From NCBI GenBank assembly GCA_965228775.1, contig OZ245840.1, forward strand, positions 1,116,001-1,180,000: a DNA stretch of 64,000 nucleotides. Direction: 5' to 3'. A program made the translations under genes and the position numbers. Of this stretch, positions 52,736 through 62,479 are shown piece by piece. The notes under the pieces were generated by a model, which saw only the letters and a program-made list of their open reading frames with translations, was not told the DNA's origin and searched no databases. Position 1 is the stretch's first letter; the number at the start of each line of letters is the position of its first letter. The stretch is from JANQMY01 sp965228775. GTDB taxonomy: Bacteria > Pseudomonadota > Alphaproteobacteria > JANQMY01.

Positions 52736-53586
52736 GTGCTCTTTCCCAGCCAGCTGCGACGGTCACGCGAGATCACGCATGGATCGAACGGGAATACAAT
52801 AAAGAGAAGTATCCGGTCATCTTGGATGCGGTTCGCGAGGTGATGACAGACAGAGTCAGCAACCTGGCACGCGGCGTCGGACAAGTGATCGACGCCGAGC
52901 GCGGTCATTTGCCCATCGACGCCACGCGAGATTTTCTGATTGACGGATCCATTCATCACTTGCCGACAGCTTTGGGCTCTGCAGGTGTCAGCGGCTTCAC
53001 GTCGAATGCCATCGCATCTATGTGTTCGAAAGAAACCGATGCGATTGTGGAACTGGGCGCAGGCTGGGGTCGCAACCTTTTCCTCACCTACTTTGCCGGT
53101 GCCGGGAATGAGGCAACGCAATACTATGCGCTGGAATATGCGGAAACGGCCCGTCAGGCCACACGATTGCTGGCGCGTCTTGACCAAAGGCTGTCCATTG
53201 ATGCCTTGCCGTTCGACTATCACGTGCCCAATTTCGAAGACATTCCGAAAAGCGCGGCGCCGACGGTCTTGGCCACGGTCCACTCCGTCGAACAGATCCC
53301 TTATCTCTCTGAAGCTGTCTTCATGGATTTTCTGCTCCGGCGCCCCAACACTTCCGGTATTCATATTGAGCCGGTTGGTTGGCAATTGCCCCCGGAAGTG
53401 ATGAAGGGCCGCCAGGCCAGGTCGTCTGCCGCCTATGCGGAGAAGCATGACTACAACCGCAACCTCTGGCAGACCCTGACGAATCTGGAGGCGGCGGGTC
53501 ACATCAAGGTCACGGATGTGATGCCGGATATTGTCGGGCAGAATCTGGATAATCCCGCCACGCTGATCCGCTGGACACGGCGCTGA
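52732..53586 (+). CDS. SAM-dependent methyltransferase-like protein downstream of FlmG
   Basis: A 284-residue protein with a glycine-rich motif VELGAGWGRNLFLTYFAGAG (about 101-120) at the place of class I motif I. The rest is weakly conserved. It overlaps the flmG-like stop by 4 bases (ATGA), so both are co-translated. A role in modifying the flagellin sugar or flagellin itself is suggested only by this coupling. Confidence 0.65.
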   Translation: MSALSQPAATVTRDHAWIEREYNKEKYPVILDAVREVMTDRVSNLARGVGQVIDAERGHLPIDATRDFLIDGSIHHLPTALGSAGVSGFTSNAIASMCSKETDAIVELGAGWGRNLFLTYFAGAGNEATQYYALEYAETARQATRLLARLDQRLSIDALPFDYHVPNFEDIPKSAAPTVLATVHSVEQIPYLSEAVFMDFLLRRPNTSGIHIEPVGWQLPPEVMKGRQARSSAAYAEKHDYNRNLWQTLTNLEAAGHIKVTDVMPDIVGQNLDNPATLIRWTRR

Positions 53587-53805
53587 GGCCCTTAGCGCTA
53601 TGCAAAAACGCCATTTACCCGGCGTAAAATTGCTCTCGGGCAGCATCTGACGCTGCGTTTTCGAGGCGGATTTGCCTAAATCTCGATGATCGCTATAGTT
53701 CGCGCCGCCTTTCTTGGGGGCGAATGCTTGTCTGCGGGGGCCGATGGCCCTAACGTGCGGCCATTCGATATTAAGACTGACAAAAATGAAGTGAGACAGC
53801 CGTTT

Positions 53806-54654
53806 ATGAAGTTCGAAGGTACACAACAATATGTGGCGACGGAGGATCTTCGTGTCGCCGTGAATGCCTCTATCACCCTGGAGCGCCCGCTGCTTGTAAA
53901 AGGCGAACCGGGTACGGGCAAAACCGTCTTGGCCCACGAAGTTGCCAAGGCATTGGGGCGCCCGCTGATCGAGTGGCACATCAAATCGACCACAAAGGCT
54001 CAGCAGGGTCTTTATGAATATGATGCCGTATCGCGCCTGCGTGACAGTCAGCTGGGCGATGAGCGGGTAAAAGACATCAACAACTACATCTCGAAGGGTA
54101 AGCTTTGGGAAGCGTTCACGCAGAACGAAAAGCCGTTGCTTCTCATCGACGAGATCGACAAAGCCGATATCGAATTCCCGAACGATTTGCTGCTCGAACT
54201 CGATCGCATGGAGTTCTTCGTCTACGAAACCGGCGAACAGGTCAAAGCGCAGCAACGGCCGATCGTGATGATCACGTCGAACAACGAAAAAGAACTGCCG
54301 GACGCCTTTTTGCGCCGCTGTTTCTTCCACTACATCAAGTTCCCGGACCGGGAAACGATGCAAGAAATCATCGATGTGCACTTCCCTAATCTGAAAACCG
54401 ATTTGGTCCGGGAAGCACTCAATATCTTCTACGACATCCGCGACGTGCCCGGCCTGAAGAAGAAGCCGTCCACATCCGAGCTGTTGGACTGGCTGAAACT
54501 TCTCCTGAACGAAGACGTGACACCGGAGACCCTGCGGGAAAAAGACCCAACGAAGCTTATTCCGCCGCTGCATGGCGCATTGCTCAAAAACGAGCAGGAT
54601 GTGCATCTGTTCGAACGGTTGGCATTCCTGGCCCGCCGCGAGAAGAAGAGCTAG
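53806..54654 (+). CDS. MoxR-family AAA+ ATPase
   Basis: Walker A GEPGTGKTVLAHEVA (about 32-46), Walker B PLLLIDEIDKAD, and sensor motif MITSNNEKELPDAFLRRCF mark a MoxR-type AAA+ protein of 282 residues. MoxR proteins act as chaperone-type partners of VWA proteins. The next gene is such a partner. The start is at 53806; the frame is open 40 codons further upstream without family similarity. Confidence 0.9.
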   Translation: MKFEGTQQYVATEDLRVAVNASITLERPLLVKGEPGTGKTVLAHEVAKALGRPLIEWHIKSTTKAQQGLYEYDAVSRLRDSQLGDERVKDINNYISKGKLWEAFTQNEKPLLLIDEIDKADIEFPNDLLLELDRMEFFVYETGEQVKAQQRPIVMITSNNEKELPDAFLRRCFFHYIKFPDRETMQEIIDVHFPNLKTDLVREALNIFYDIRDVPGLKKKPSTSELLDWLKLLLNEDVTPETLREKDPTKLIPPLHGALLKNEQDVHLFERLAFLARREKKS

Positions 54655-54699
54655 ATCATTAGAATACGAAGTGTCCGGAATTTGAGGAAGTAAGCCGCG

Positions 54700-55875
54700 A
54701 TGTTTATCGATTTCTTTCACGAACTGCGCAAAGGCAAAGTCCCTGTTTCCCTGAAAGAGTATTTGATGCTCTTGGAAGGCATGGACAAAAAAGTCATCTC
54801 CAACAATGTGGAGGACTTTTACTTCTTGTCGCGCGCGGCCTTGGTGAAGGACGAGCGCAATCTCGACAAATTCGACCGCATCTTCGGCGAAGTTTTCAAA
54901 GGCCTTGAGATTTTGGGCGACGGTGATGTTGCTCAGATTCCGGACGAATGGCTTCAAGCGCTGACGGAAAAATTCCTGACGGAAGAAGAAAAGAAAATGA
55001 TCGAATCCCTGGGCGGCTGGGAAAAGATCATGGAAGAACTTCAAAAGCGCCTCGAAGAACAGGAAAAGCGCCACGAAGGCGGCAATAAAATGATCGGCAC
55101 GGCCGGCACGTCGCCGTTCGGGGCCTATGGCTACAATCCGGAAGGCGTGCGCATCGGCCAAAAGGAAGGCCGCCATGGCCGCGCCGTGAAGGTCTGGGAT
55201 AAGCGCGAATACAAAAACCTGGACGACGAAGTCGAGCTGGGCACCCGGAACATCAAGGTCGCCTTGCGCCGCTTGCGAAAATTCGCGCGGGAAGGCGCAC
55301 CAACGGAATTGGATTTGCCGGATACCATCCGGTCCACGGCGCATCAGGGCTATCTGGACATCAAGATGGTGCCGGAACGCCGTAATAAAATCAAAGTGCT
55401 GCTGTTCTTCGATATTGGCGGCTCGATGGATGCTCATATCCGCACCTGCGAAGAGCTGTTTTCTGCCGCGCGTACGGAATTCAAGCACATGGAATATTTT
55501 TACTTCCACAACTGTCTGTATGAAGATGTTTGGAAGGATAACCGCCGCCGTCATACGGAAAAAATGCCAACCTGGGATGTTCTGCATAAATTTCCGCACG
55601 ACTACAAAGTGGTCTTTGTAGGGGACGCCACCATGAGCCCTTATGAAATCACCTATCCTGGCGGCAGTGTAGAACACTGGAACGAAGAAGCCGGCGGCTT
55701 GTGGATGGAACGCTTGCTGAATATTTACGAAAGCGCAATCTGGCTGAATCCAGTGCCAGAACGCCATTGGGAATACACCCCCTCGATCCAGATCATCCAG
55801 CAGATTATGGGCGACCGCATGTTCCCGCTTACTCTGCAGGGCCTGGACAGCGCCATGCGGGAATTGAGCCGGTAA
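54700..55875 (+). CDS. VWA domain protein, CoxE-like
   Basis: The 391-residue protein has a helical N-terminal half and a von Willebrand factor A domain beginning near residue 225, with the metal-binding MIDAS pattern FDIGGSMDAHI (D-x-G-x-S). It is the partner of the MoxR ATPase upstream, separated by 45 bases. The pair resembles CoxE-type proteins, but no CO dehydrogenase genes are nearby, so the client is unknown. Confidence 0.87.
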   Translation: MFIDFFHELRKGKVPVSLKEYLMLLEGMDKKVISNNVEDFYFLSRAALVKDERNLDKFDRIFGEVFKGLEILGDGDVAQIPDEWLQALTEKFLTEEEKKMIESLGGWEKIMEELQKRLEEQEKRHEGGNKMIGTAGTSPFGAYGYNPEGVRIGQKEGRHGRAVKVWDKREYKNLDDEVELGTRNIKVALRRLRKFAREGAPTELDLPDTIRSTAHQGYLDIKMVPERRNKIKVLLFFDIGGSMDAHIRTCEELFSAARTEFKHMEYFYFHNCLYEDVWKDNRRRHTEKMPTWDVLHKFPHDYKVVFVGDATMSPYEITYPGGSVEHWNEEAGGLWMERLLNIYESAIWLNPVPERHWEYTPSIQIIQQIMGDRMFPLTLQGLDSAMRELSR

Positions 55876-55892
55876 GTTTATTCTTACTTTAC

Positions 55893-56015
55893 ACGTCATT
55901 CCCGTGCGCGCGATAGCGCGTTGCGGGAATCCAGAGCATGGAACAAATCGCCTCTCGAAAGTCGATACAATTGCGCGTGCCGCTCTGGATGCCAGGAACA
56001 AGTCCTGGCATGACG
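55893..56015. repeat. Nested palindromic element between the VWA gene and dnaE2
   Basis: Contains ATTCCCG/CGGGAAT (55898-55930), CCAGAG (55931-55936) paired with CTCTGG (55983-55988), and TGCCAGGA-acaag-TCCTGGCA (55990-56010). The outer ACGTCAT and ATGACGA also pair. The make-up is that of a long intergenic palindromic repeat. It lies between convergent genes and may end both transcripts. Confidence 0.75.
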
Positions 56016-56050
56016 ATATGGAGTTTGGGGAAACGATCATCACCCGCACC

Positions 56051-59000
56051 TCAATGAAAATCTCTTGAGCGGGGCAAGATCCTTGCCGCCTGTTCTTCCC
56101 TCCCCTTATTACGCCGATAGGTAATTTCGCGCGGATCCTCGCCGGGACGCTTCACCTCATCCGCCCGGGCCACCATGTCCCGCATTTCCTCATGGGCGTC
56201 TGACAACAGCGCCAGCTTGTCGCTCATATCGATTAGGTGATCAGCCACGATATGGATGACGAGCCCTTCCCGCTGCAACCGTCCGTACACCCCTAAAACG
56301 CGCGCACTCAAAACGATCTTACGGTACTTCTCGAATGTCTTCGGCCACACAATGATATTGGCAACGCCGGTTTCATCTTCGAGGGTTGCGAAAATAACCC
56401 CCTTGGCACTGCCTGGCCGCTGGCGCACCAAAACAAGCCCTGCCAGCTTCACCCGCATTTCAGGCTTCACCTCCATAAGCCGATCGTTGCGCACAAAGTT
56501 TTGCTTCTCAAAACTCCGGCGGAAAAAAGACATGGGATGCGCCTTCAGAGAGAGACGCAATGTGGAATAGTCGTGCACCACATGCTCACCCAGCGGCATG
56601 GACGGTAAATGCACTTCCGCTTCCCGCTGCAACTCGGTGGCACCCGATACAGAAAACAAAGGCAAGACACCGGCGCTCAGCCCCCGCACCGCCCAGGCCG
56701 CATCGCGCCGGTTCAATCCGAGCGATGTGAACGTGTCCGCATTGGCAAGCCGTTCGAGCACTGCCGGCTGAAAGCCGGTGCGCAGCCACAGATCGCGCAC
56801 ACTGTCGAACCCATTACCGCGCACTTCCATAATGCGTTCGGCATTATCTTGAGAAAGCCCCTTGATTTGCCGCAAACCCAGCCGGACCGCATAACGTGCG
56901 CAATTGGGTGTTGGGTCCCCTTCCTTCAAAGGTTCCAATGTGCAATTCCAGTTTGACGCGTTAATGTCCGGGGGCAGAACTTTGACCCCATGATCTTTTG
57001 CATCACGCACCAATTGAGCAGGCGCGTAAAACCCCATGGGCTGGCTGTTGAGCATGGTGCACAGAAATACGTCCGGGTAATACCATTTGATCCAAGACGA
57101 GATGTAGACCAGTAGCGCAAAGCTGGCCGCGTGGCTTTCCGGAAAGCCGTAATCGCCAAACCCCTTAATCTGATTGAAGCAGCGCTCCGCGAAATCCCGC
57201 TGGTAGCCCCGATCGATCATGCCCTTGATGAACTTGTCTTCCAGCGTATATATCGTGCCGTTCTTACGGAACGTGGCCATGGCCCGCCTCAACTGATCGG
57301 ATTCCGAAGGCGAAAACCCCGCGGCCACAATGGCAATGCGCATGGCCTGTTCCTGGAACAACGGGACGCCCATGGTTTTTCCCAAAACCTCGCGCAACTC
57401 TTCGGAAGGGAAGTCCACCGGTTCAAGACCATCGCGGCGGCGCAAATAAGGATGCACCATGTTTCCTTGGATCGGGCCGGGCCGGACAATGGCAACTTCG
57501 ATCACAAGGTCGTAATAGTCCCGAGGCTTCAGACGCGGCAGCATGGACATTTGAGCCCGGCTTTCCACTTGGAAAACGCCGATAGAATCCGCCTTGCACA
57601 GCATGTCATAGACGGCTGGATCGTCTTGAGGAAGGGTCGCCAGATCATAGGTTTTGCCATAATGCTCGCGCATCGCATCAAAAGCTTTGGCAATACATGT
57701 CAACATGCCCAGCGCCAGCACATCGACTTTCAGCATACCGAGCGTATCGAGATCGTCCTTATCCCATTCCACAATGGTGCGGTCGTCCATGGCCGCATTG
57801 GCGATGGGAATCACATCGCAAAGGGGGCCGCGTGTCATCACGAACCCGCCCACATGCTGAGAGAGATGGCGGGGAAAACCAATGATTTCGCGCGCAAGCT
57901 CGGTGGCGCGGTGCAGCGTTTCATCATGAGGATCAAGGCCAAGCTCTTGAATATGCTCCGCTTTAATGCCGTCGGAAGACCAGCCCCACACCATGCCGGA
58001 CAAGGCGGCAATCACATCTTCCGACAGCCCCATCACCTTGCCCACTTCGCGAATGGCGCTGCGGGCGCGGTAGGTGATGACGGTGGCGGCGATCCCTGCC
58101 CGGTCGCGGCCATATTTCCGGTAGATATATTGAATGACCTCTTCCCGGCGCGCATGTTCGAAATCCACATCGATGTCCGGTGGCTCGTTTCTTTCCATTG
58201 AAACGAACCGTTCGAACAGCAAATCCACATGAGTAGGATCGACCGCCGTGATGCCGAGGCAATAACAAACGACGGAATTGGCCGCCGACCCCCGGCCCTG
58301 ACAGAGAATACTTTCCCGTTCCGCATACTGAACGGCATCGTGAACCGTCAGAAAATAAGGGGCATAGGATTTGGCCTCAATAAGCGCCAATTCATGTTTG
58401 AGCGCCTTGAGCACTTTCTCCGGAATACCATCGGGATAGCGTTTTTCCGCACCAATCCAAGTGAGCCGCTCCAGCTCCGCTTGCGGTGTTATGGACTTTC
58501 CTTTGACCTCGTCGGGATATTCGTACCGCAATTCATCCAGCGAAAAATGAACGCGGTCCGCAACCTCCAAAGTGCGGGCGATGGCATCGGGATATTTCTT
58601 GAACAGCCGCGCCATATCTTCAGGTTTTTTGACATGGCGTTCTCCATTCGCATGGAGGAGAAAGCCCGCTCCTTCGATGGTGCAATGTTCCCGAATGCAG
58701 GTGACCACATCCTGCAGAACCCGCCGTTCCACACTGTGGTAGTAGACATCATTGGTGGCGATGAGTGGCACATCGCACCGCCAGCTCAACACTTCAAGTT
58801 CTTGCAGCCATACCTCGTTGCCGCCGCGATAAAGAAAGGTTGCGCCTAAATAGGACGTATCGGGATAGTCAGCCGCAAGCTGGGAAAGCATTTCCTCAAA
58901 GCCGCTGGAAAGGTCTTCCGGCGGCATGACAATAAAAATTTGCCCGTCGCCATATTCAATAATATCCGGTAGCGACAGGTAGCATTCCCCCTTCGGCGCA

Positions 59001-59296
59001 CGGCAGTTACCGGTGGTGAGCAAACGGCACAAACGGCCATAAGCTGCCCGGTCCTTCGGATAGGCAATGACCTCAAACCCATCGACCGTTACCAGTCGCG
59101 CGCCCACCAAAAGCTTGAGGCCGACCTCTTTCGCCGCTTTATGAGCCCGGACCACACCGGCAAGGGTATTGCGATCGGCAATGCCCACGGCGGCAAGCTT
59201 ATCGGCAAATGCCTGATAGACCAGTTCTTCCGGGTGAGACGCGCCGCGCAGGAAGCTGAAATTGCTGGTCACCGCCAGTTCGGCGTATTGGCTCAT
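56051..59296 (-). CDS. dnaE2: Error-prone DNA polymerase DnaE2 (ImuC)
   Basis: Second DnaE-type polymerase for translesion synthesis, working with ImuA and ImuB. The PHP domain begins YAELAVTSNFSFLRGASHPEELV; the palm carries PPDIDVDFEHARREEVIQYIYRKYG and later FGDYGFPESHAASFALLVY. The ATG at 59296 (MSQYAELAV) is chosen over a start 16 codons upstream because that extension is not family-like. The length of 1081 residues is typical. It is separated from imuB by 637 bases of repeats, so it may need its own promoter. Confidence 0.94.
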   Translation of the reverse strand: MSQYAELAVTSNFSFLRGASHPEELVYQAFADKLAAVGIADRNTLAGVVRAHKAAKEVGLKLLVGARLVTVDGFEVIAYPKDRAAYGRLCRLLTTGNCRAPKGECYLSLPDIIEYGDGQIFIVMPPEDLSSGFEEMLSQLAADYPDTSYLGATFLYRGGNEVWLQELEVLSWRCDVPLIATNDVYYHSVERRVLQDVVTCIREHCTIEGAGFLLHANGERHVKKPEDMARLFKKYPDAIARTLEVADRVHFSLDELRYEYPDEVKGKSITPQAELERLTWIGAEKRYPDGIPEKVLKALKHELALIEAKSYAPYFLTVHDAVQYAERESILCQGRGSAANSVVCYCLGITAVDPTHVDLLFERFVSMERNEPPDIDVDFEHARREEVIQYIYRKYGRDRAGIAATVITYRARSAIREVGKVMGLSEDVIAALSGMVWGWSSDGIKAEHIQELGLDPHDETLHRATELAREIIGFPRHLSQHVGGFVMTRGPLCDVIPIANAAMDDRTIVEWDKDDLDTLGMLKVDVLALGMLTCIAKAFDAMREHYGKTYDLATLPQDDPAVYDMLCKADSIGVFQVESRAQMSMLPRLKPRDYYDLVIEVAIVRPGPIQGNMVHPYLRRRDGLEPVDFPSEELREVLGKTMGVPLFQEQAMRIAIVAAGFSPSESDQLRRAMATFRKNGTIYTLEDKFIKGMIDRGYQRDFAERCFNQIKGFGDYGFPESHAASFALLVYISSWIKWYYPDVFLCTMLNSQPMGFYAPAQLVRDAKDHGVKVLPPDINASNWNCTLEPLKEGDPTPNCARYAVRLGLRQIKGLSQDNAERIMEVRGNGFDSVRDLWLRTGFQPAVLERLANADTFTSLGLNRRDAAWAVRGLSAGVLPLFSVSGATELQREAEVHLPSMPLGEHVVHDYSTLRLSLKAHPMSFFRRSFEKQNFVRNDRLMEVKPEMRVKLAGLVLVRQRPGSAKGVIFATLEDETGVANIIVWPKTFEKYRKIVLSARVLGVYGRLQREGLVIHIVADHLIDMSDKLALLSDAHEEMRDMVARADEVKRPGEDPREITYRRNKGREEQAARILPRSRDFH

Positions 59297-59933
59297 GGGG
59301 TTGCCCCCAGCCACTCTCCCGCCTGCCCATCCCAATCGCTCCAAGAGAGAGAACCGGGATCTTGCAATAGATGTTTATAGATTCCCGCTTTCGCGGGAAT
59401 GAGCGGAGTATTTTCCGCAAAGTGCTCTAGACCGCTGACATGGCGAACTACTTCTCCTCGTCGCCCCAGCGAAAGCTGGGGCCCATAACCACGATCCTTA
59501 AAACCATAAGTACAGTGGGTATGGATTCCAGTCTTCGAGCCCAAAAAGAAATAGGGCTCGAAACTGGAATGACACCGATGTTTTGTTTCACGCCCAGGCG
59601 TAAACATGGGCGCATGGGGTTGATCCAAATTTTGGGAGTGCCTGGCCACCCACTCCCCCTTGATGATGGACAAACACTGCCATTTAACTCGGCTGTCATC
59701 CCAAGGAGCATCCACTGTCACCGACTGGGGATGCGAGCTTGGGATCCATACGCCGCAGTAGTTGTCTTTTAGATTGCGTTGGTGTCCGGAGCACAAAAGA
59801 GCAGGGGCCGTGGTTATGGGTCCCAAATCAAGTTTGGGACGACAGCCCTTATATGTCTCAGGCGCCATGGAATTTCTCTCCACTGCGCCTCCCTCGGCCT
59901 TGAATATATCACACAAGCACCGCATGGCTCATC
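59297..59933. repeat. Block of palindromic repeats between imuB and dnaE2
   Basis: Holds no plausible gene. Palindromes in order: ATTCCCGCTTTCGCGGGAAT (59381-59400); GCCCCAGC-gaaa-GCTGGGGC (59463-59482); ATTCCAGT...ACTGGAAT with inner CGAGCCC/GGGCTCG (59525-59570); ATCCCAAG...CTTGGGAT (59698-59745); GTCCCAAA-tcaag-TTTGGGAC (59820-59840). The block looks like an accumulation of intergenic palindromic elements. Confidence 0.8.
59605..59631. repeat. Dispersed intergenic repeat, copy 2
   Basis: Near-identical to 3452-3478, with two mismatches over 27 bases, in the imuB-dnaE2 repeat block. Confidence 0.65.
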
Positions 59934-61529
59934 TCAAGCGAAAAAGCCGTGCATGTACCACCGGGGGGTGGGCATCTCCGGTTCATAAAACCCATCCCGG
60001 TAAACCCAGAACCGGCGGCCATCATCGTCTTGCAAACAATAATAATCACGGGGGTGCGCCGTTTCCTTATCGCGCCACCATTCTGATGCGATCCGTTCAG
60101 GGCCAGTGGTTTGGGTCACACGATAAGTAACACGCCGCCATTGAAAACGGTGTGGCGGCCCTTCCGGCACCTCCGCAATAACGTCAATCGGTTCCGCACA
60201 CGGAAGGAGCATGATCGGACGTCCTGCTTCATGATAGGCATGCGCCCGCCAGTCGCCCTCGTCTGCTTGTTTTTCCGCGGCGGACACAAAAGCCACGGCC
60301 CGTTCCGGAATATGGCTTGCGCGGGGTTCCAGAAAATTAACCCGGGCCACCCCAAAGCGATTGCTGAGCCGGTCTAAAAACTGATGAAACGCCGGCGTTT
60401 CGGCAGAAGATTTGCCCGTGGCAGTTCCCGGCACTTGATGGGAAAGCTGTGCCGGTAGCAGTGGATCGGTCACAAGCGCTTCAAGACTAATGACTTCTAT
60501 GCCAAATCCGGCATCAAAATCGCTTTCCAAACGATCCAGTTTTTCCGAAAAAAGCCGGGTTAAATGGACAGGATCATTTGAAGGGCGCGCCGTACCCACC
60601 ACAAGACTGCTCACATAGCCATCCACCCTATACAGCCAAAGCTTGAGCTGGCGCACGCCCCGGCCATCCCGGTTGAGGGGACGCACCAGGTCTTGCACAA
60701 GACGGCCGATGGTAACCGCAATGTGATCCGTATGAAGAATAGGCTCGGCCATTACTTGCTTTGCCCGATACGGCACATGGGGCGCTTGAGGATTTATCGC
60801 CTCATTTTCTTTTCCAAATGCCTGATCGAGGCGGCGGGCAAGCGTGCGGCCGAATCGTTGCACCAAAGGGGCCCGGGGAAGTTCAAGCAAATCCCGAATG
60901 GCTTTAAGGCCCATGCGGTGCAAGGCTTCCGCCGTCTCCATCTCAAGACGCAAGGCCGATACAGGTAAAGCGGGCAAATAATCCCGATGCCGCTGCGGCG
61001 GGATGAGAGTGATGTTTTCTTTACCAAACCGGGCCGCCCCCCAAGCAGCGCCCGCGGTATCGGCCACTGCCAAACGCGCCCGAATACCCCAGGCCGCAAG
61101 GCGGTTTTTCAAATCTTCCAGAAGCGCTTGTTCACCGCCAAAGAGATGGGCACAGCCGGTAATATCTAGAAAAACCCCGTCCGTGCCATTTTCTTCCGTA
61201 CACGGTGTGGTCCAAGGTGTGTAGCGGCCACACCACTTGCTGAGCTTTTCGAGCGCCTTTTCATCCGCTAGCAGATCGGCGCTCTGTACCGACAGATCGG
61301 GCACCAAGGCGCGGGCATCCGTCAACAACTGACCTGTCCGCAAGCCCTGCCGTGCCGCCAGAGGATTAACCGCCGTGATCCGCATACCCCCCTGCTGGGG
61401 CGCCACCAGAACCAATGGCCCTTTTTCTAAAGACGGTTCACCCTGTTTCTTGGAGAAGCCCGTCTTGCGCTTGAGGCTGAGCCGGTCTGTCGGCCAATGC
61501 GGCAGCCATAGCGAAACAATGCGTCGCAT
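59934..61529 (-). CDS. imuB: ImuB, Y-family polymerase-like mutagenesis protein
   Basis: Y-family-like protein that recruits DnaE2 and binds the clamp but lacks polymerase activity. The 531 residues start MRRIVSLWLPHWPTDRLSLKRK; a Y-family helix region follows with DARALVPDLSVQSADLL and ENGTDGVFLDITGCAHLFGGE, then LYRVDGYVSSLVVGTARPSN. Its start overlaps imuA by 92 bases. The 61529 ATG is preferred because the upstream extension is not family-like. Confidence 0.92.
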   Translation of the reverse strand: MRRIVSLWLPHWPTDRLSLKRKTGFSKKQGEPSLEKGPLVLVAPQQGGMRITAVNPLAARQGLRTGQLLTDARALVPDLSVQSADLLADEKALEKLSKWCGRYTPWTTPCTEENGTDGVFLDITGCAHLFGGEQALLEDLKNRLAAWGIRARLAVADTAGAAWGAARFGKENITLIPPQRHRDYLPALPVSALRLEMETAEALHRMGLKAIRDLLELPRAPLVQRFGRTLARRLDQAFGKENEAINPQAPHVPYRAKQVMAEPILHTDHIAVTIGRLVQDLVRPLNRDGRGVRQLKLWLYRVDGYVSSLVVGTARPSNDPVHLTRLFSEKLDRLESDFDAGFGIEVISLEALVTDPLLPAQLSHQVPGTATGKSSAETPAFHQFLDRLSNRFGVARVNFLEPRASHIPERAVAFVSAAEKQADEGDWRAHAYHEAGRPIMLLPCAEPIDVIAEVPEGPPHRFQWRRVTYRVTQTTGPERIASEWWRDKETAHPRDYYCLQDDDGRRFWVYRDGFYEPEMPTPRWYMHGFFA

Positions 61530-62214
61530 GATCCCACTCCAAAAACCAATGATGCGGCTGCCCGCCCCGGCAGCGCACAAGATCCGCCCGCCAGCGGGGC
61601 CGCTGCCAGCCCTGCCGCACACGTTGTTCAGTCGCAATGGACCAGCGCGTAGAGGCGGCACTGGCCTTTGAGGATTGAGGCGGACGCAAAAGAAAGACGG
61701 GTGTGGCCACCGTTTCTGCCGCCAATTGCAAGCGCCGCGTGGCGGTGAGGTCTAAGGCGGCCCCCACCTCGCCCACAATGGCGGCAAGGGTTTGGCTACG
61801 CAAAGCTTCTTCCAGCACCCACAACACATCCGTCGGTTTGGGGCTGGTCACCATCAGCAAACGGTCGGGGACAAAACCGAAAGCAGCCAAGCCGGGGCCG
61901 TAAAGCCAACCAAAATCATGAGGCCCGTAACTCTGCCGGCACCACAAAACAATGCCTCTGCCGTCCACCATTTGGAGCCGGCGCATGACCAGTGCCAGCA
62001 GGAAGCCGAATGCCGAGGGCATATCCCGGTGGTCGGCCCCTGCCACCTCATGCAGGGCTGCTGTAGAAAGCCCCTCGCCCGGCAGGCTGGCATCCACTTG
62101 AGGCACCCCTAAGGTGATGGGCGCATGCTCTGCCTCTTCCAGCACATGCGCTTGTCCTTCGATGGCCCCAATGCGGGCCTGCAAATCTGCCCGAATCTGT
62201 TGACGCGACACCAC
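61438..62214 (-). CDS. imuA: ImuA, RecA/SulA-like mutagenesis protein
   Basis: First gene of the SOS-controlled imuA-imuB-dnaE2 cassette. GTG at 62214 is favoured (MVSRQQIRADLQ), because a start further upstream at TTG 62271 would place the LexA box inside the coding region. The 258-residue protein has LHEVAGADHRDMPSAFGFLLAL and a RecA-like core GRGIVLWCRQSYGPHDFGWLYG, LLMVTSPKPTDVLWVLEEAL. It acts with ImuB and DnaE2. Confidence 0.87.
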   Translation of the reverse strand: MVSRQQIRADLQARIGAIEGQAHVLEEAEHAPITLGVPQVDASLPGEGLSTAALHEVAGADHRDMPSAFGFLLALVMRRLQMVDGRGIVLWCRQSYGPHDFGWLYGPGLAAFGFVPDRLLMVTSPKPTDVLWVLEEALRSQTLAAIVGEVGAALDLTATRRLQLAAETVATPVFLLRPPQSSKASAASTRWSIATEQRVRQGWQRPRWRADLVRCRGGQPHHWFLEWDHATHCFAMAAALADRPAQPQAQDGLLQETG

Positions 62215-62231
62215 AGGCTTGCCCCTTAAAT

Positions 62232-62246
62232 GTTCTTGTTTTGTTC
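62232..62246. promoter_or_regulatory. LexA (SOS) box upstream of imuA
   Basis: GTTC-TTGTTTT-GTTC, perfect match to the alphaproteobacterial consensus GTTC-N7-GTTC, 18 bases before the proposed imuA GTG. It closely resembles the recA box (13 of 15 positions). Confidence 0.85.
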
Positions 62247-62479
62247 TATTTTTTTGAGCCGGAAGAGTCAAGACCGGATATGCGCGCGCGAAAGTGACCG
62301 AAAACCGCCCAAAAACCGGGCACAGAAGCCACTACCTGTGGCTGAAAAAACGCGAAACCCTCAAAAAACATGAGTTAACCATTTTTGTGACACAAACAGG
62401 ACAAAAGAGCGCATAATAACTCTCTATAAAGAACAAACCCTCCAAACTGGCGGAAAGATCAGAAGGCGGGACAAACAGA

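Noticed and set aside
52378..56049. 1223-codon open frame on the minus strand across flmG, methyltransferase, MoxR and VWA genes
   Set aside because: It is antisense to four genes with clear domains on the plus strand; long antisense frames arise from codon bias, and its translation shows no domain.
59293..59925. 210-codon minus-strand frame between imuB and dnaE2
   Set aside because: It is made of translated palindromic repeats (for example PAKAGI- and LGRRGE-like strings) and has no family features.
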